Below are positions 1 to 8,847 of a DNA stretch of 53,840 nucleotides, one piece after another. This stretch comes from JADFRG01 sp046759305 (GTDB taxonomy: Bacteria; Chloroflexota; Anaerolineae; Anaerolineales; E44-bin32): NCBI GenBank assembly GCA_046759305.1, contig JBHIBY010000009.1, positions 1 to 53,840 on the forward strand. Reading direction: 5' to 3'. The notes below the pieces were generated by a model that saw only the letters and a list, made by a program, of their open reading frames with translations, did no database searches and was not told where the DNA came from. The position numbers and the translations under genes are program-made. Each line of letters starts with the position of its first letter. The stretch's first letter is position 1.

Positions 1-470
1 CTTGCCAAGTACTTTGGGGCTGAAGTTACCGCCGTGGACAGCACAGCGAAATTGGACATGCTGCGCTCCATTGGCGCAGACCGCGTCGTCGATTGCACAC
101 AGGAGGATTTCACCAAAAGCGGTGAGACCTATGACTTAATACTCGACATCGTAGGCGAGAGTTCGTTTTCCGGAAGCATAAAATCGCTAAAACGAAACGG
201 CATCTATCTAATAGCTGACCCTGGATTTCTCAGATGGTTCGAGGGCGATGGACTTCAATGACAAGCAGCAAGAAAGCGATACGCGCTATTTTGACCGTAA
301 TACCTGACGACCCGGTTCGCACCAAGGAGCTTATCGAGGCGGGGAGGATCAAGGCTGTAATCGATCGGAGCTTTCCGTTGGAACAAACTGCTGAGGCTCG
401 CCGGTACGTCGAAGCAGGAAACAAGAAGGGGCAAATACATATCACGGTCGGATCGAACGGGAACATCTAG
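1..470 (+). pseudogene. MDR family NAD(P)H:quinone oxidoreductase-like, 3' part, frameshifted (copy 1)
   Basis: This is the C-terminal part of a medium-chain dehydrogenase/reductase of the zinc-independent quinone-oxidoreductase type; its 5' end lies outside the window. Frame 1 is open from base 1 and reads a Rossmann-fold segment (LAKYFGAEVTAVDSTAKLDM, then SIGADRVVDCTQEDF). That frame stops at a TGA at 259-261. The homologous sequence continues in another frame (MVRGRWTSMTSSKK, then KELIEAGRIKAVIDRSFPLE) to a TAG at 468-470. The switch falls around 225-237, so about one base was gained or lost there. It is closely related to the copies at 1068 and 3073 and shares a perfect 32-bp match with the latter. 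A sequencing indel cannot be excluded, but the next copy is also broken, which favours real decay. Confidence 0.8.
103..134 (+). repeat. 32-bp perfect direct repeat shared by MDR copies 1 and 3
   Basis: Bases 103-134 are identical to 3679-3710 and encode the same peptide, EDFTKSGETYD, in both oxidoreductase copies. The identity reflects recent common origin of the paralogues rather than a mobile element; flanking bases are similar but diverged. Confidence 0.8.
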
Positions 471-490
471 CGAGCAAGGAGGATGCTGCA

Positions 491-814
491 ATGGACGATG
501 AGATGAGAAGCGAAGAAGATATAAAAAGGGAAATGGAAAAAGAAATTGAAAAAGAGGTCGAAAGAAGGGTGACTGAAGGGGCTCCGAGGGTGATCTCCAT
601 TCTCATCGCCGTTGCTATAACCTTCGTCATTTCATTGATCGTGTTTAGGTTCGTGTGGGGATGGGTCGTTCCCGATCTGTTCCCCGGCGCTGTCGCCGAG
701 GATCTGATTGTCAAAGATCTGACCTGGGGCACCGCGTTTAAGCTGGCTGTGCTCGTTGCAGCGCTGAGTGGTTTTTACCCCGCGCTCACCGATGCCTTCA
801 AACAGCGCCCGTAG
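491..814 (+). CDS. small two-helix membrane protein, hypothetical
   Basis: I do not recognise this 107-residue protein. Residues 5-30 are a highly charged, Glu/Lys/Arg-rich stretch likely to form a helix or coiled coil. Two hydrophobic segments follow, at about 35-58 (SILIAVAITFVISLIVF) and 80-98 (FKLAVLVAALSGFYPAL). A charged cytoplasmic helix followed by a membrane hairpin is the likely topology. The ATG has a strong Shine-Dalgarno AAGGAGG at 476-482, which fixes the start. It follows the broken MDR copy 1 by 20 bases and could have been co-transcribed with it. The region between it and the next gene (815-1067) holds nothing I can identify. Confidence 0.6.
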   Translation: MDDEMRSEEDIKREMEKEIEKEVERRVTEGAPRVISILIAVAITFVISLIVFRFVWGWVVPDLFPGAVAEDLIVKDLTWGTAFKLAVLVAALSGFYPALTDAFKQRP

Positions 815-1067
815 CGAAAGCTGGCCGCGGACCGCACACAACAGTGTAGCTTCGCTCTGAATAAAGTAACCATTTGTAAGAAAAGCTGAAACCAGCCAGG
901 GTTGCGCTGGGATGTCCGACTGTCCCCCTGCCAAGTCGTAGATTCCCGAAGGGTGAACGCGGGATCCCGTCTCACTTCGCTCGCGGGACCAGCGGTCTTC
1001 GACACCCGACCATTGTTCCGCCGCGCTTCATATCGGCAGATGAGTTTGGTCGCAAGGAGGAATACGT

Positions 1068-1607
1068 ATGAAAGCTGTTGTAACGACAAATTACGGACCA
1101 CCGGAAGTTCTTCAAATACAAGAGGTTGAAATACCTGATCCCAAGGACAATGAAGTACTGATCAAGATATACGCGACGACAGTAACAGCGGGGGACTGCG
1201 AGCTGCGAAGTCTTGATTTGCCTCTCGGGTATCAGCTCATGCTGCGAGCGGGATTTGGATTCAGAAGACCTCGAAATGAGATCCCCGGCACTGAGGTGGC
1301 CGGGGAAATTGAATCGATCGGCAAAGATGCAAGGCAATTTTAGGTAGGTGACCAAGTATTTGGATCCGCTGGCATGGGTTTTGGTGCGAACGCCGAATAC
1401 ATATCTCTGCCCGAAAAACCAGGAGAGATGGAAGGGGGGGGTGGCAATAAAACCGGCCAATATGAGCTATGAGGAGGCCGCCACTGTTCCCTTTGGGGCA
1501 CGGGATTCATTGCACTTCCTTAGATTAGGGAATATCCAGAATGGACAAAAGCTCCTGATTAATGGAGCAGGTGGAAGTATCGGCACCTATGGGATTCAGC
1601 AAAGGAC
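1068..1607 (+). pseudogene. MDR family quinone oxidoreductase-like, degraded and 3'-truncated (copy 2)
   Basis: The N-terminal GroES-like half of an MDR oxidoreductase starts with ATG 1068 behind a good ribosome site (GCAAGGAGG). The reading frame MKAVVTTNYGPPEVLQIQEV is intact up to a TAG at 1341-1343. That stop sits where copy 3 has a lysine (RKGDQVF), and the same frame then reads VGDQVFGSAGMG. At an eight-G run (1434-1441) the homology moves to another frame (AIKPANMSYEEAATVPFGA, later GAGGSIGTYGIQ). Homology ends near 1600, inside the Rossmann fold, where it runs into the 3' end of an opposing Nudix gene. The gene therefore carries one nonsense change, one frameshift and a large 3' deletion, and cannot make a full enzyme. 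Confidence 0.85.
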
Positions 1608-2149
1608 AGGCTTTCCACCTGGATATCTTCTCTTTCAGAAGGAAGCCCCCCTCCTGCATGCAATCGATCCTGGTGATCAACGAGGCCGAGGAAGAGATAA
1701 ATGCGCTCGGAGGTCCATCCAGGGCTTGGGTAGATAGCGGTAACAGGTCGCAAAGTTCCTTGGACCGCGTAGCCAGCCTCTTCCAGAACTTCTTTCGTGG
1801 CGATCTCAAGCGCGCTATGCCCGGGATCGATGCTGCCAGACACAACCTCCAGCGACCAGGCTTGCTTCGCACCTCTCTCCCTAACAGTTACAGCGTCGAG
1901 ACTTGTATAGACGGGGAACCGAAACTGGCGAGTCAGCACAACCACATCCTCGTTTGGATCATAGAGCAACACCGCAACCGAGTCACCTCGCTCGAAACTC
2001 AATCGAGTGATCTCATCACTCATGTGACCATCAAATCGCTGGAATTGGAGTGACGCCCGCTTGACGCGGAATAGGCCTCCAAAAGAATAATCTTCTACAA
2101 GATCGAGAATCTTTATGTCTTCAGGTTGGTTCGTTGCACCTAGAGACAT
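1559..2149 (-). pseudogene. NudK-like Nudix hydrolase (nucleotide sugar/ADP-ribose type), 3'-truncated
   Basis: The protein matches the NudK/ADP-ribose pyrophosphatase group: VVVLTRQFRFPVYT, a Nudix box ending KEVLEEAGY, then PSPGWTSERIYLFLG and the GGGLPSEREDI loop. The two catalytic glutamates of the EE pair are present; the first Glu of the box (G-x5-E) is His here. The start ATG 2149 has an AAGGAAG site. From memory, E. coli NudK continues about 30 residues beyond the DIEVLELPF segment. Here the frame reads ESLSFAES and then about nine unrelated residues to a stop at 1559-1561, which lies inside the remains of MDR copy 2. The 3' end is therefore missing. The shortened product may still fold, but I treat it as a truncated gene. 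Confidence 0.75.
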
Positions 2150-2225
2150 AGTTCTTCCTTCTTTGAATTGGCTACCGAAGTATCCCTAGCTGCCGCTTAT
2201 CGCTGCCTTTCAGATCTCCAGCCAG

Positions 2226-2950
2226 TTAGCGCGGCTTGAGAAATGCAAAATACAGCCAGATGTGAAAGGCGAGAAAGGCAGGGCCGAAAGTCAGATATAA
2301 CGCTATATCTACACTTGGAACGATAGCTGAAAGGCTGAGGTCCAGCAGCGCGGCGCCAAGGACATATGCCATGCTATCCAACAAGGCGATAAGTAGCGCT
2401 GAATAGAAGAACACGGTCCATGGCTTGTCTGGGGAAGGAAGGGTATGTGCCTGCCAACGAAAGGCAGGCCTCAGCTCATCAGGCTCGAAATGTTGATCGT
2501 GCTGAATAAAAAGAATTCCTTGACTTGGTTCATCGCCCGCGCGCTCTCGTGCCATGGCTGCCTGAGGCGAATGATCTTTATGAAATACAACCATCCAACC
2601 GCGCATAAGATCCACAAAAGAAGAGTGCCGATGGATTGTGGCAGGTCTGCGTCTCGAGACAATATCGCAATGACTCCAGTGGCGATCACGCCGAAAGCCA
2701 ATAGATAGAAATTGACCATCGTATGACGATCCCACATGGCTTCACTTGCGGTGAGCCTGGCATATTCGAACTCCAATTTGAGGACGTCAGCTGAATAGAG
2801 CGGCCTCACCAGGGGAAGTTGTTCTGGTTGCGGCGGCGTCTGTGAGGGTGTGAGGTCCGGTCGACGATCTAGAGCCAGGATCAGCCTCAAAATCAGGATA
2901 TTGGAGATTAGGAATCCCAAGGAGATGGCAACATTGCTAATATTGAACAC
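2226..2950 (-). pseudogene. polytopic membrane protein of unknown function, frameshifted
   Basis: Two overlapping minus-strand frames together make one plausible membrane protein. The first runs from about 2950 to 2505 (NVAISLGFLISNILILRLIL; EYARLTASEAMWDRHTMVNF; VIATGVIAIL). The second continues from about 2510 to 2226 (HFEPDELRPAFRWQ; FFYSALLIALLDSMAYVLGA; FHIWLYFAF). They are out of register by one base near 2500-2511, next to an A-rich run, so the gene is frameshifted or carries a sequencing error. Four or five membrane helices are visible. GTG 2950 is the preferred start because a perfect -10 box ends six bases before it; an upstream in-frame ATG at 3010 has no support. I do not recognise the family. 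Confidence 0.6.
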
Positions 2951-2956
2951 ATTCGC

Positions 2957-2962
2957 ATTATA
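2957..2962 (-). promoter_or_regulatory. -10 box TATAAT, leaderless-type promoter
   Basis: A perfect TATAAT on the minus strand is followed by exactly six bases (GCGAAT) and then the GTG start at 2950. This spacing puts the transcription start at or next to the start codon. No clear -35 hexamer was found. The same geometry recurs at three other genes in the window. Confidence 0.5.
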
Positions 2963-3072
2963 CGAATAACTTGATGTCAGAATGAATCTTCGAATGCGTG
3001 TGCAATCCAAGATTTCTGATCTATGCTTGCGGCAAATTATTATCGACCCTCGAAGCGAATAGGAAAGAAAAA

Positions 3073-3981
3073 ATGAAAGCGGTCATCATACAAAAATACG
3101 GGCCTCCAGATGGTCTGCAGCTCAAAGAAATTGAAAAACCCTCACCAAAAGACAACGAAGTACTCGTCAAAATATATGGCACTACCGTAACCTTTGGGGA
3201 CGTGATGCTTCGAAGTTTCACGGGACTTCAGAGAATAGTGTTTGGCCTTTTCTTTGATCTCAGAAGTAACAAGATACTGGGGCATGAGCTCGCCGGGGAA
3301 GTCGAATCGGTCGGTAAAGATGTAACTCGCTTTAGAAAGGGTGACCAAGTTTTTGCATCTACTGGTACCGAATCCGGTGCATATGCTGAGTACAAATGCC
3401 TGTCTGAGGACGGAATGCTGGCAAGAAAACCGTCCAATATGTCCTTTGAGGAAGCCGCCGCCGTTCCGGTTGGGGGAAATACAGCACTGCATATCCTTCG
3501 AAACGGAAATATCCAGAGCGGACAAAGAGTGCTTATCTATGGCGCTTCTGGAAGCGTAGGTACTTATGCCGTCCAGATCGCCAAGCACTTTGGTGCAGAG
3601 GTTGCCGGAGTGTGCAGTACCGCGAATTTTGAAATGGTGAAATCTCTAGGAGCCGATAAGGTCATTGATTACACAAAAGAGGATTTCACCAAAAGCGGTG
3701 AGACCTATGATGTCATTTTCGATGCGGTTCGCAAGATTTCAGAATCGCAAAGCAAAGGTGCGCTGAAGAACAATGGAACCTATCTTTCCGCCGCATCATC
3801 AACAGACGAAAAGGCCGAAGATTTGGTTTTCCTCAAAGAGCTTATAGAGGCGGGGAAGGTAAAGGCGGCGATCGATCGACGCTATCCGCTGGAAAAAATC
3901 GTCGAGGCTCATCGATATGTTGACAAAGGGCACAAAAAGGGAAATGTAGTCATCACCGTGGCACACGATGGCAAGACCTAG
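3073..3981 (+). CDS. zinc-independent MDR oxidoreductase (quinone reductase-like), copy 3
   Basis: This 302-residue protein is an NAD(P)-dependent oxidoreductase of the quinone-reductase branch of the MDR superfamily; the substrate cannot be told from sequence. The N-terminal GroES-like domain includes GHELAGEVESVGKDV and RKGDQVF. The Rossmann fold shows VLIYGASGSVGTYAVQIAKH with the GxGxxG-like nucleotide loop, and LGADKVIDYTKEDF. No zinc-binding cysteine cluster is present. The start is ATG 3073, preceded by AGGAAAG at 3061-3067; an upstream in-frame start at 2998 lacks a site. Compared with copy 1, the part between the fifth-strand region and the KELIEAGKVKA segment is about 25 residues shorter and lacks the WTSMTSSKK motif. 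The only uninterrupted copy may therefore itself carry an internal deletion. Confidence 0.85.
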   Translation: MKAVIIQKYGPPDGLQLKEIEKPSPKDNEVLVKIYGTTVTFGDVMLRSFTGLQRIVFGLFFDLRSNKILGHELAGEVESVGKDVTRFRKGDQVFASTGTESGAYAEYKCLSEDGMLARKPSNMSFEEAAAVPVGGNTALHILRNGNIQSGQRVLIYGASGSVGTYAVQIAKHFGAEVAGVCSTANFEMVKSLGADKVIDYTKEDFTKSGETYDVIFDAVRKISESQSKGALKNNGTYLSAASSTDEKAEDLVFLKELIEAGKVKAAIDRRYPLEKIVEAHRYVDKGHKKGNVVITVAHDGKT

Positions 3982-4265
3982 CAAATCGCTACGTTGGTTA
4001 CCATTCCTCCATAGTGCATCGCGCCTTCCACTCCAGCTCTCCTCCAAGCGGCAGATCTCAAGGTTCGTACTCATGGCATACCGCCTAGTTCCTATCCGCT
4101 ACGCAGGTCGAATTTCGTGTTCCGAGGGCATAAGGATCTCAAGAGATAGAATAGAGTGATTATCTTGTATCTACAGGCCTAAGAAGTCAGCTGAGAACCT
4201 CTCTGACGTAGTACGATTAGCGGAAATGGGGGCCGACGGTCGCTCGGAGCAGGGAAGGATAATAC

Positions 4266-4760
4266 TTGCGAGTAGGCATACTGACCATATCGGATCGTTC
4301 TGCGACCGGCGAACGGGAAGACGAATCCGGTCCGCTGCTGGCAGAGATGGCCCAATCGGAAGGCTGGACCGTCATAGAAACCTCAGTTATTCCGGATGAG
4401 GCGGGGCAAATATCGCGCCAGTTGAGCCAGTGGAGCGATTCCGGCAATATCGACCTGATCTTGACGACTGGTGGGACAGGATTTGCGGCCCGAGATGTCA
4501 CACCCGAAGCCACACAAAAGGTCGTCGACCGATTGGCACCTGGCCTGGCCGAAGCCATGCGCGCTCACAGCTTGCGGAAAACCTCCCACGCCATGCTCTC
4601 CAGGGCTGTGGCCGGTGTTCGGGGCAGCACCTTGATCGTGAACCTCCCCGGAAGCCCCAAAGGAGCACGCGAAAACTTAGAGGTCATTCTTCCCGTCCTG
4701 CCTCACGCGGTTCAGGTGCTCGGCGGCGCTCCGGGCGCGGAAGAGGGTCACTCGGTCTAA
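4266..4760 (+). CDS. moaB: MoaB/MogA-type molybdopterin adenylyltransferase family protein
   Basis: The protein belongs to the MoCF_biosynth family (MoaB/MogA), which adenylylates molybdopterin before molybdenum insertion. The 164-residue sequence begins MRVGILTISDRSATGEREDE. It contains the conserved LILTTGGTGFAARDVTPEA region and the C-terminal LIVNLPGSPKGARENLE loop, both typical of the family. The start is TTG 4266, supported by AGGGAAGG at 4251-4258; no in-frame ATG lies nearby. It stands alone here, without other molybdenum-cofactor genes, between the MDR copies and the copper module. The 284 bases before it hold no recognisable gene. Confidence 0.9.
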   Translation: MRVGILTISDRSATGEREDESGPLLAEMAQSEGWTVIETSVIPDEAGQISRQLSQWSDSGNIDLILTTGGTGFAARDVTPEATQKVVDRLAPGLAEAMRAHSLRKTSHAMLSRAVAGVRGSTLIVNLPGSPKGARENLEVILPVLPHAVQVLGGAPGAEEGHSV

Positions 4761-4822
4761 ACCCCAGTTTCCCCATAAGCAAATTTTCGACATAGTATTA
4801 GATTCCACTCTGTTTTCTACAA

Positions 4823-4851
4823 TTGACATTCGACTCGTTGCGCCCTATAAT
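4823..4851 (+). promoter_or_regulatory. consensus sigma-70-type promoter of csoR-copA
   Basis: TTGACA at 4823-4828 and TATAAT at 4846-4851 are separated by exactly 17 bases, a perfect consensus housekeeping promoter. The expected transcription start is near 4857-4859, directly before the GC-rich palindrome that follows. This is the strongest promoter seen in the window and would need tight repression. Confidence 0.85.
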
Positions 4852-4863
4852 TCAAACACCCAA

Positions 4864-4885
4864 CCCCCTAGGGGGGGGGGTACCT
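4864..4885 (+). promoter_or_regulatory. probable CsoR operator
   Basis: Five C, TA, then ten G and TACC form a CCCCCTAGGGGG palindrome with an extended G tract. CsoR-family operators are known as GC-rich pseudo-palindromes with runs of G and C and a flanking TA. This one lies just downstream of the -10 box and about 90 bases before csoR, in a position where a bound repressor would block transcription. The match is by pattern only. Confidence 0.65.
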
Positions 4886-4971
4886 AATTTGATCACGGAA
4901 GAGGTTCCCGGGGTGCCCCGAAAGAGGCACTAAAAGCTGAATTTTGAGGAATAGCCAGGAGGTCTTGCGTC

Positions 4972-5241
4972 GTGGAAAAAGCTGAAAGAGTGAGGCGCAT
5001 TCGAACTATAGAGGGACACATTCGCGGTATCGAACGGATGCTGGACGAGGATGCCTACTGCATCGATGTGATCCGTCAAATCCAGGCGGTTCAATCGGCA
5101 CTAACGAAGGTTAGCGTGGATGTATTGGATGAGCATCTCCAGACATGTCTAGTGAAGGCGGTAAAGGCGGAGAACGGGACGGACAAGGACCAGGTGTTGA
5201 AGGAGATCACGGAAGTCTACGAAATGGCTTCGAAGGTATGA
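4972..5241 (+). CDS. csoR: CsoR-family copper-sensing transcriptional repressor
   Basis: This is an 89-residue all-helical repressor of the CsoR/RcnR family that releases DNA on binding Cu(I). The Cu(I) ligand set C-H-C is visible as Cys30, His55 and Cys59 (DAYCIDVIRQIQAVQ and DEHLQTC). The N-terminal RRIRTIEGHIRGIERML segment is the family's basic helix. The start is GTG 4972 with AGGAGGT at 4957-4963. The stop codon overlaps the copA start (ATGA at 5238-5241), so the two genes are translationally coupled. The consensus promoter and G-tract palindrome upstream fit autoregulation of a csoR-copA operon. Confidence 0.92.
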   Translation: MEKAERVRRIRTIEGHIRGIERMLDEDAYCIDVIRQIQAVQSALTKVSVDVLDEHLQTCLVKAVKAENGTDKDQVLKEITEVYEMASKV

Positions 5242-7661
5242 ACATGACAGACGCCTTGACACTCACCCTTCCAATAACGGGCATGCACTGTGCGAACTGC
5301 GCCGAGACCATCGAGAAGAAGCTGGACAAGCTGGATGGGATGGAGCAAGCGAACGTGGATCTAGTCGCCGAGCGCGCAGCCGTAGCTTACGATCCCGCAG
5401 CACTGCAAGTGACGGACATTCTAGAAGCAGTCCGCAGCACTGGGTATGACGTGGCAGTAGCCGATGCCGAGATGGCGGTGGTCGGACTGCACGATTCCAG
5501 CGACGGCAACCGTCTCGAGCACAAATTACTCGAGCATCCGGGCATTCTCTCCGCGAGGGTCAACCTGGCTAGTGAGCAAGTCTTGATTCAGTACATTCCT
5601 ATGGCCGTATCGCAACGTGCAATACGCGTGGCGATCCGAGAAGCCGGATTCGAGCCAGTCTCGCTTGAGCTGCAATTTGAAGACTCGGAACGCCGAGCCC
5701 GCGAGGACGCTGTGCGCCATCAGCGCAGGCTGCTCGCAATTGGAGCGGTGCTCACGGTTCCGGTTTTCATCATGTCGATGCTCGCCGACTTTGGGATCGT
5801 TCCGGAAGCGATTTCGACTGCTCCGATCTATGGGTGGTTGATGTTTGCACTTACCTCCCCGGTCGTCTTCTACGTCGGGTGGCAATTCTTTGAAGGTTCA
5901 TACCACGCGCTCCGCAACCGAACCACAAATATGGATGTGCTCATCGCCATGGGGGCTTTGGCGGTATATGTCTACTCAGTCCCAGTGCTGTTGGGCTGGG
6001 TCGAAGGCCATCTCTACTTCGAAACCTCTGCTGTGATCGTGACCTTGATCGTCCTCGGCCGCTACCTCGAAGCTCGAGCCAAAGCGCAAACCAGCGAATC
6101 AATACGTGCTTTGCTCAATCTTAAACCCAAGATGGCGCGCGTTGTGCGAGACGGGGCTGAACAAGAAATCTCAGTCGAGGACGTAATCGTCGGCGACGTG
6201 GTGATCGTACGCGCAGGGGAAAAGATTCCGGTTGATGGGGTCGTCGTCGAAGGGGCTTCCACCGTTGATGAATCCATGCTCACAGGCGAATCGATGCCGG
6301 TCAGCAAGAAAACCGGAGATACCGTATTCGGGGCAACATTGAACAAAGCAGGATTGCTCCACTTTGAAGCTACCAAGGTCGGCAGAGACACCGCGTTGGC
6401 GCATATCATCCGATTGGTTCAGGAAGCGCAGGCCAGCAAGGCGCCGATACAAAACCTGGCTGACAAGGTGTCTTCAGTGTTCATCCCGACTGTTCTGAGC
6501 GTCGCCGCTTTGACCTTCGTATTGTGGATGTTTATAGCGCCGCCGCCAACGGATGGCTCACAGTTCACGCGTGCCTTTCTCAACACGATTGCAGTACTCG
6601 TAATCGCCTGTCCCTGTGCAATGGGTCTTGCCACGCCGACCGCCATCACCGTCGGAATTGGGAGGGGCGCCGGGATGGGCATCCTCTTTAAATCGAGTGA
6701 GGCGCTTGAGCTAGCGGGAGGCGTCAAGGTTGTACTATTGGACAAGACCGGAACGATCACGCGTGGCCAACCGGCTGTAACGGATATCCTGATGAACGGT
6801 GCTGAAAACGAAATGCTCAGGCTGGCTGCCAGCGCTGAGCTTGGATCAGAGCATCCTGTAGGCCAGGCTATCATCGCCGAAGCGGAGGCTCGTGGCCTGA
6901 AATTGAGTTCTCCAGAGCGTTTTGAGGCGATTCCTGGTGCAGGCATTTCAGCGTATGTAGGCAACACCAAAGTGCTGATAGGGAGCCCGGATTTACTGCA
7001 ATAGAATGGGATCGCCCTGGATGGCCTGTCGCAGCAATTCGAGACCTACCAGTCCGAAGCGAAAACCGCAGTGGCAGTTGCGGTGGAAGGTGAGATCGCC
7101 GGATTGTTGGCAATATCTGACGAGATCAAGGAAGGCTCTGCGGAGGGCATTCGCTCGCTGCAAAACTTGGGGTTGGAAGTCAAGATGGTGAGCGGGGACA
7201 ACCGCCATACGGCCGCTGCTATCGCCCATCAAGTGGGGCTTGAGGGAGCGGATAGCTATCTAGCTGAGGTTCGCCCCGCTGATAAAGCCAACCAAGTTGA
7301 ATTGCTCCAGCAGAGCGGTGAACCCGTAGCCATGGTGGGTGATGGAATTAATGATGCCCCTGCGCTGGCGGCGGCCGATGTCGGGATTGCCATCGGCACC
7401 GGCGCTGACGTAGCCATCGCTGCTGCGCCAGTGACCTTGCTGGGCGGTGACTTGCGTATCGTGCCACGCGCGATTCAGCTATCTCGCACTACCTTGCGAG
7501 TAATCAAGCAGAACTTGTTCTGGGCGTTCTTCTACAACGTCTTGTTGATCCCCATGGCAGCAATAGGGCGCCTCAATCCGATGCTTGCTGCAGGTGCCAT
7601 GGCGTTCAGCTCGGTGGCGGTGGTTGTCAACAGCCTGCGGTTGCGCCGAATGAAGATCTAG
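5238..7661 (+). pseudogene. copA: CopA-type Cu(+)-exporting P1B ATPase, interrupted by one amber codon
   Basis: One continuous frame of 807 codons encodes a complete P1B-1 ATPase except for a single TAG at 7002-7004, between LIGSPDLLQ and NGIALDGLSQQFE. Visible parts are an N-terminal metal-binding domain with GMHCANC, a second such domain that has lost CxxC (GLHDSSDG), six or more membrane helices, TGES (actuator), the ion site VIACPCAMGLATP, the phosphorylation site DKTGT, the HP motif (SEHPVG), and GDGINDAPAL. The stop falls in the ATP-binding domain, so an unsuppressed product would lack the hinge and the last two helices. An internal start near 7071 could not make a working pump. Homology before and after the stop is perfectly in register, so a point mutation or a base error are the two explanations. 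TAG ends several neighbouring genes normally, so recoding is unlikely. Confidence 0.85.
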
Positions 7662-7785
7662 GGCGCAGCCAAAACAATTACTGTGGCCCCTCGAACCGTA
7701 CGTTTTGGCGACTACTTAAGAGAGTAGTTAAGCTCACTTGTAGGTGCCATTTGGATCAAGTATCCTTCGAGCGGTTCAAGTCCCT

Positions 7786-8796
7786 ATGACGCTATCAAGA
7801 CGTGAATTCTTAAAACTCTCCGGTGTTTCATTAGCTGCCACGGCTTTACCCCAAATACCCTTTCCACAAACGGATCGTCTCGCACGAATAACGGACCCCG
7901 AAGTTCCACTCTATAAACGCCCCCAACCCGACAGCCCTATTCTTGGCGTCCGAAGCTTCGATGAGCTGCTCGAAGTAGGGCGTGAAGTTGTCGGCAGAGG
8001 GGTGTATCCACACAACAACGTTTGGCTTGAGACTCCCGAGGGCTTCATCTGGTCATCAGCGGCTCAGCTAGTTCGAGATGCCCCGAACACTCTCCTGGAA
8101 GAAATTCCACAGGAAGGCATCTGGACCGAGCTAACCATCCCCTACGCAGACGGGCGTACCAAAGCGGACCCATCATCTCCCGTACGGTACCGGCTGTACT
8201 ATGGAATGGTGCTGAACATCAACGATCGGGTCGTAGGCACGGATGGACAGATCTGGTATCGCGTTCATGACGAGAACGGCGTAGTCATGTTTGCTCCAGG
8301 CGAAGCCTTCCGCGCAATTTCCCCGGCTGAACTCGCCCCGATTTCACCAAATGTCGAAGACAAGGTGGTCGTAGTCAACATCACCCGCCAAGAGATCTCT
8401 GCGCTTGAATCCGGATCCGAGGTGTATTTTGCTCGCATCTCGTCCGGCTACGCCTATTACCCAGAAGGTGGAAACTTCACCTCGAATACACCCATCGGAA
8501 AGATGTGGACCTGGCGCAAAATGGTCTCGAGACACATGTCAGGCGGCGATGCGGTAACGGGCTATGACTTGCCAGGAGTAGGTTGGACCGTGTTATTTCA
8601 CGGGAGCGGAGCAGCGCTGCACTCGACCTACTGGCACGCTGACTTCGGGGCGCCGCGCTCGAGAGGCTGCATCAATCTGCTGCCTGAAGACGCCAAGTGG
8701 CTTTTTCGCTGGACGTATCCAGTCATCGATTATCGACCGGGCGATCTGACCGTGCAGTGGCCGAATCCTGGCACGCGTGTGATCGTGGAAGTGTAG
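7786..8796 (+). CDS. Tat-exported L,D-transpeptidase (YkuD domain)
   Basis: This exported peptidoglycan cross-linking enzyme forms 3-3 links or attaches proteins to the wall. With ATG 7786 it has 336 residues and opens MTLSRREFLKLSGVSLAATA, a twin-arginine signal (SRREFLK) followed by a hydrophobic stretch. A GTG at 7744 would add 14 residues before the signal and is less likely. The central part (about 50-190) looks like SH3-type wall-binding folds. The C-terminal YkuD domain has the catalytic pattern FHGSGAALHS, then SRGCINL, with His272 and Cys295 in this numbering. No strong ribosome site precedes either start. It is a single gene between copA and the thioredoxin gene. Confidence 0.88.
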   Translation: MTLSRREFLKLSGVSLAATALPQIPFPQTDRLARITDPEVPLYKRPQPDSPILGVRSFDELLEVGREVVGRGVYPHNNVWLETPEGFIWSSAAQLVRDAPNTLLEEIPQEGIWTELTIPYADGRTKADPSSPVRYRLYYGMVLNINDRVVGTDGQIWYRVHDENGVVMFAPGEAFRAISPAELAPISPNVEDKVVVVNITRQEISALESGSEVYFARISSGYAYYPEGGNFTSNTPIGKMWTWRKMVSRHMSGGDAVTGYDLPGVGWTVLFHGSGAALHSTYWHADFGAPRSRGCINLLPEDAKWLFRWTYPVIDYRPGDLTVQWPNPGTRVIVEV

Positions 8797-8847
8797 CTAT
8801 CGAGTCGTTGCTGTTTGGGAGCTTGAGCTACGCCCGTAGGGCGTGTT

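Noticed and set aside
4871..4880. G10 run as a sequencing artefact only
   Set aside because: It is part of a palindrome in the right place behind a consensus promoter; its exact length may still be uncertain.
1341..7004. Amber (TAG) recoding, for example pyrrolysine, to explain the in-frame TAG in MDR copy 2 and copA
   Set aside because: TAG is the normal stop of copA, the L,D-transpeptidase, the DUF2085 gene and others, the MDR copy is damaged in further ways, and neither site is a typical pyrrolysine family.
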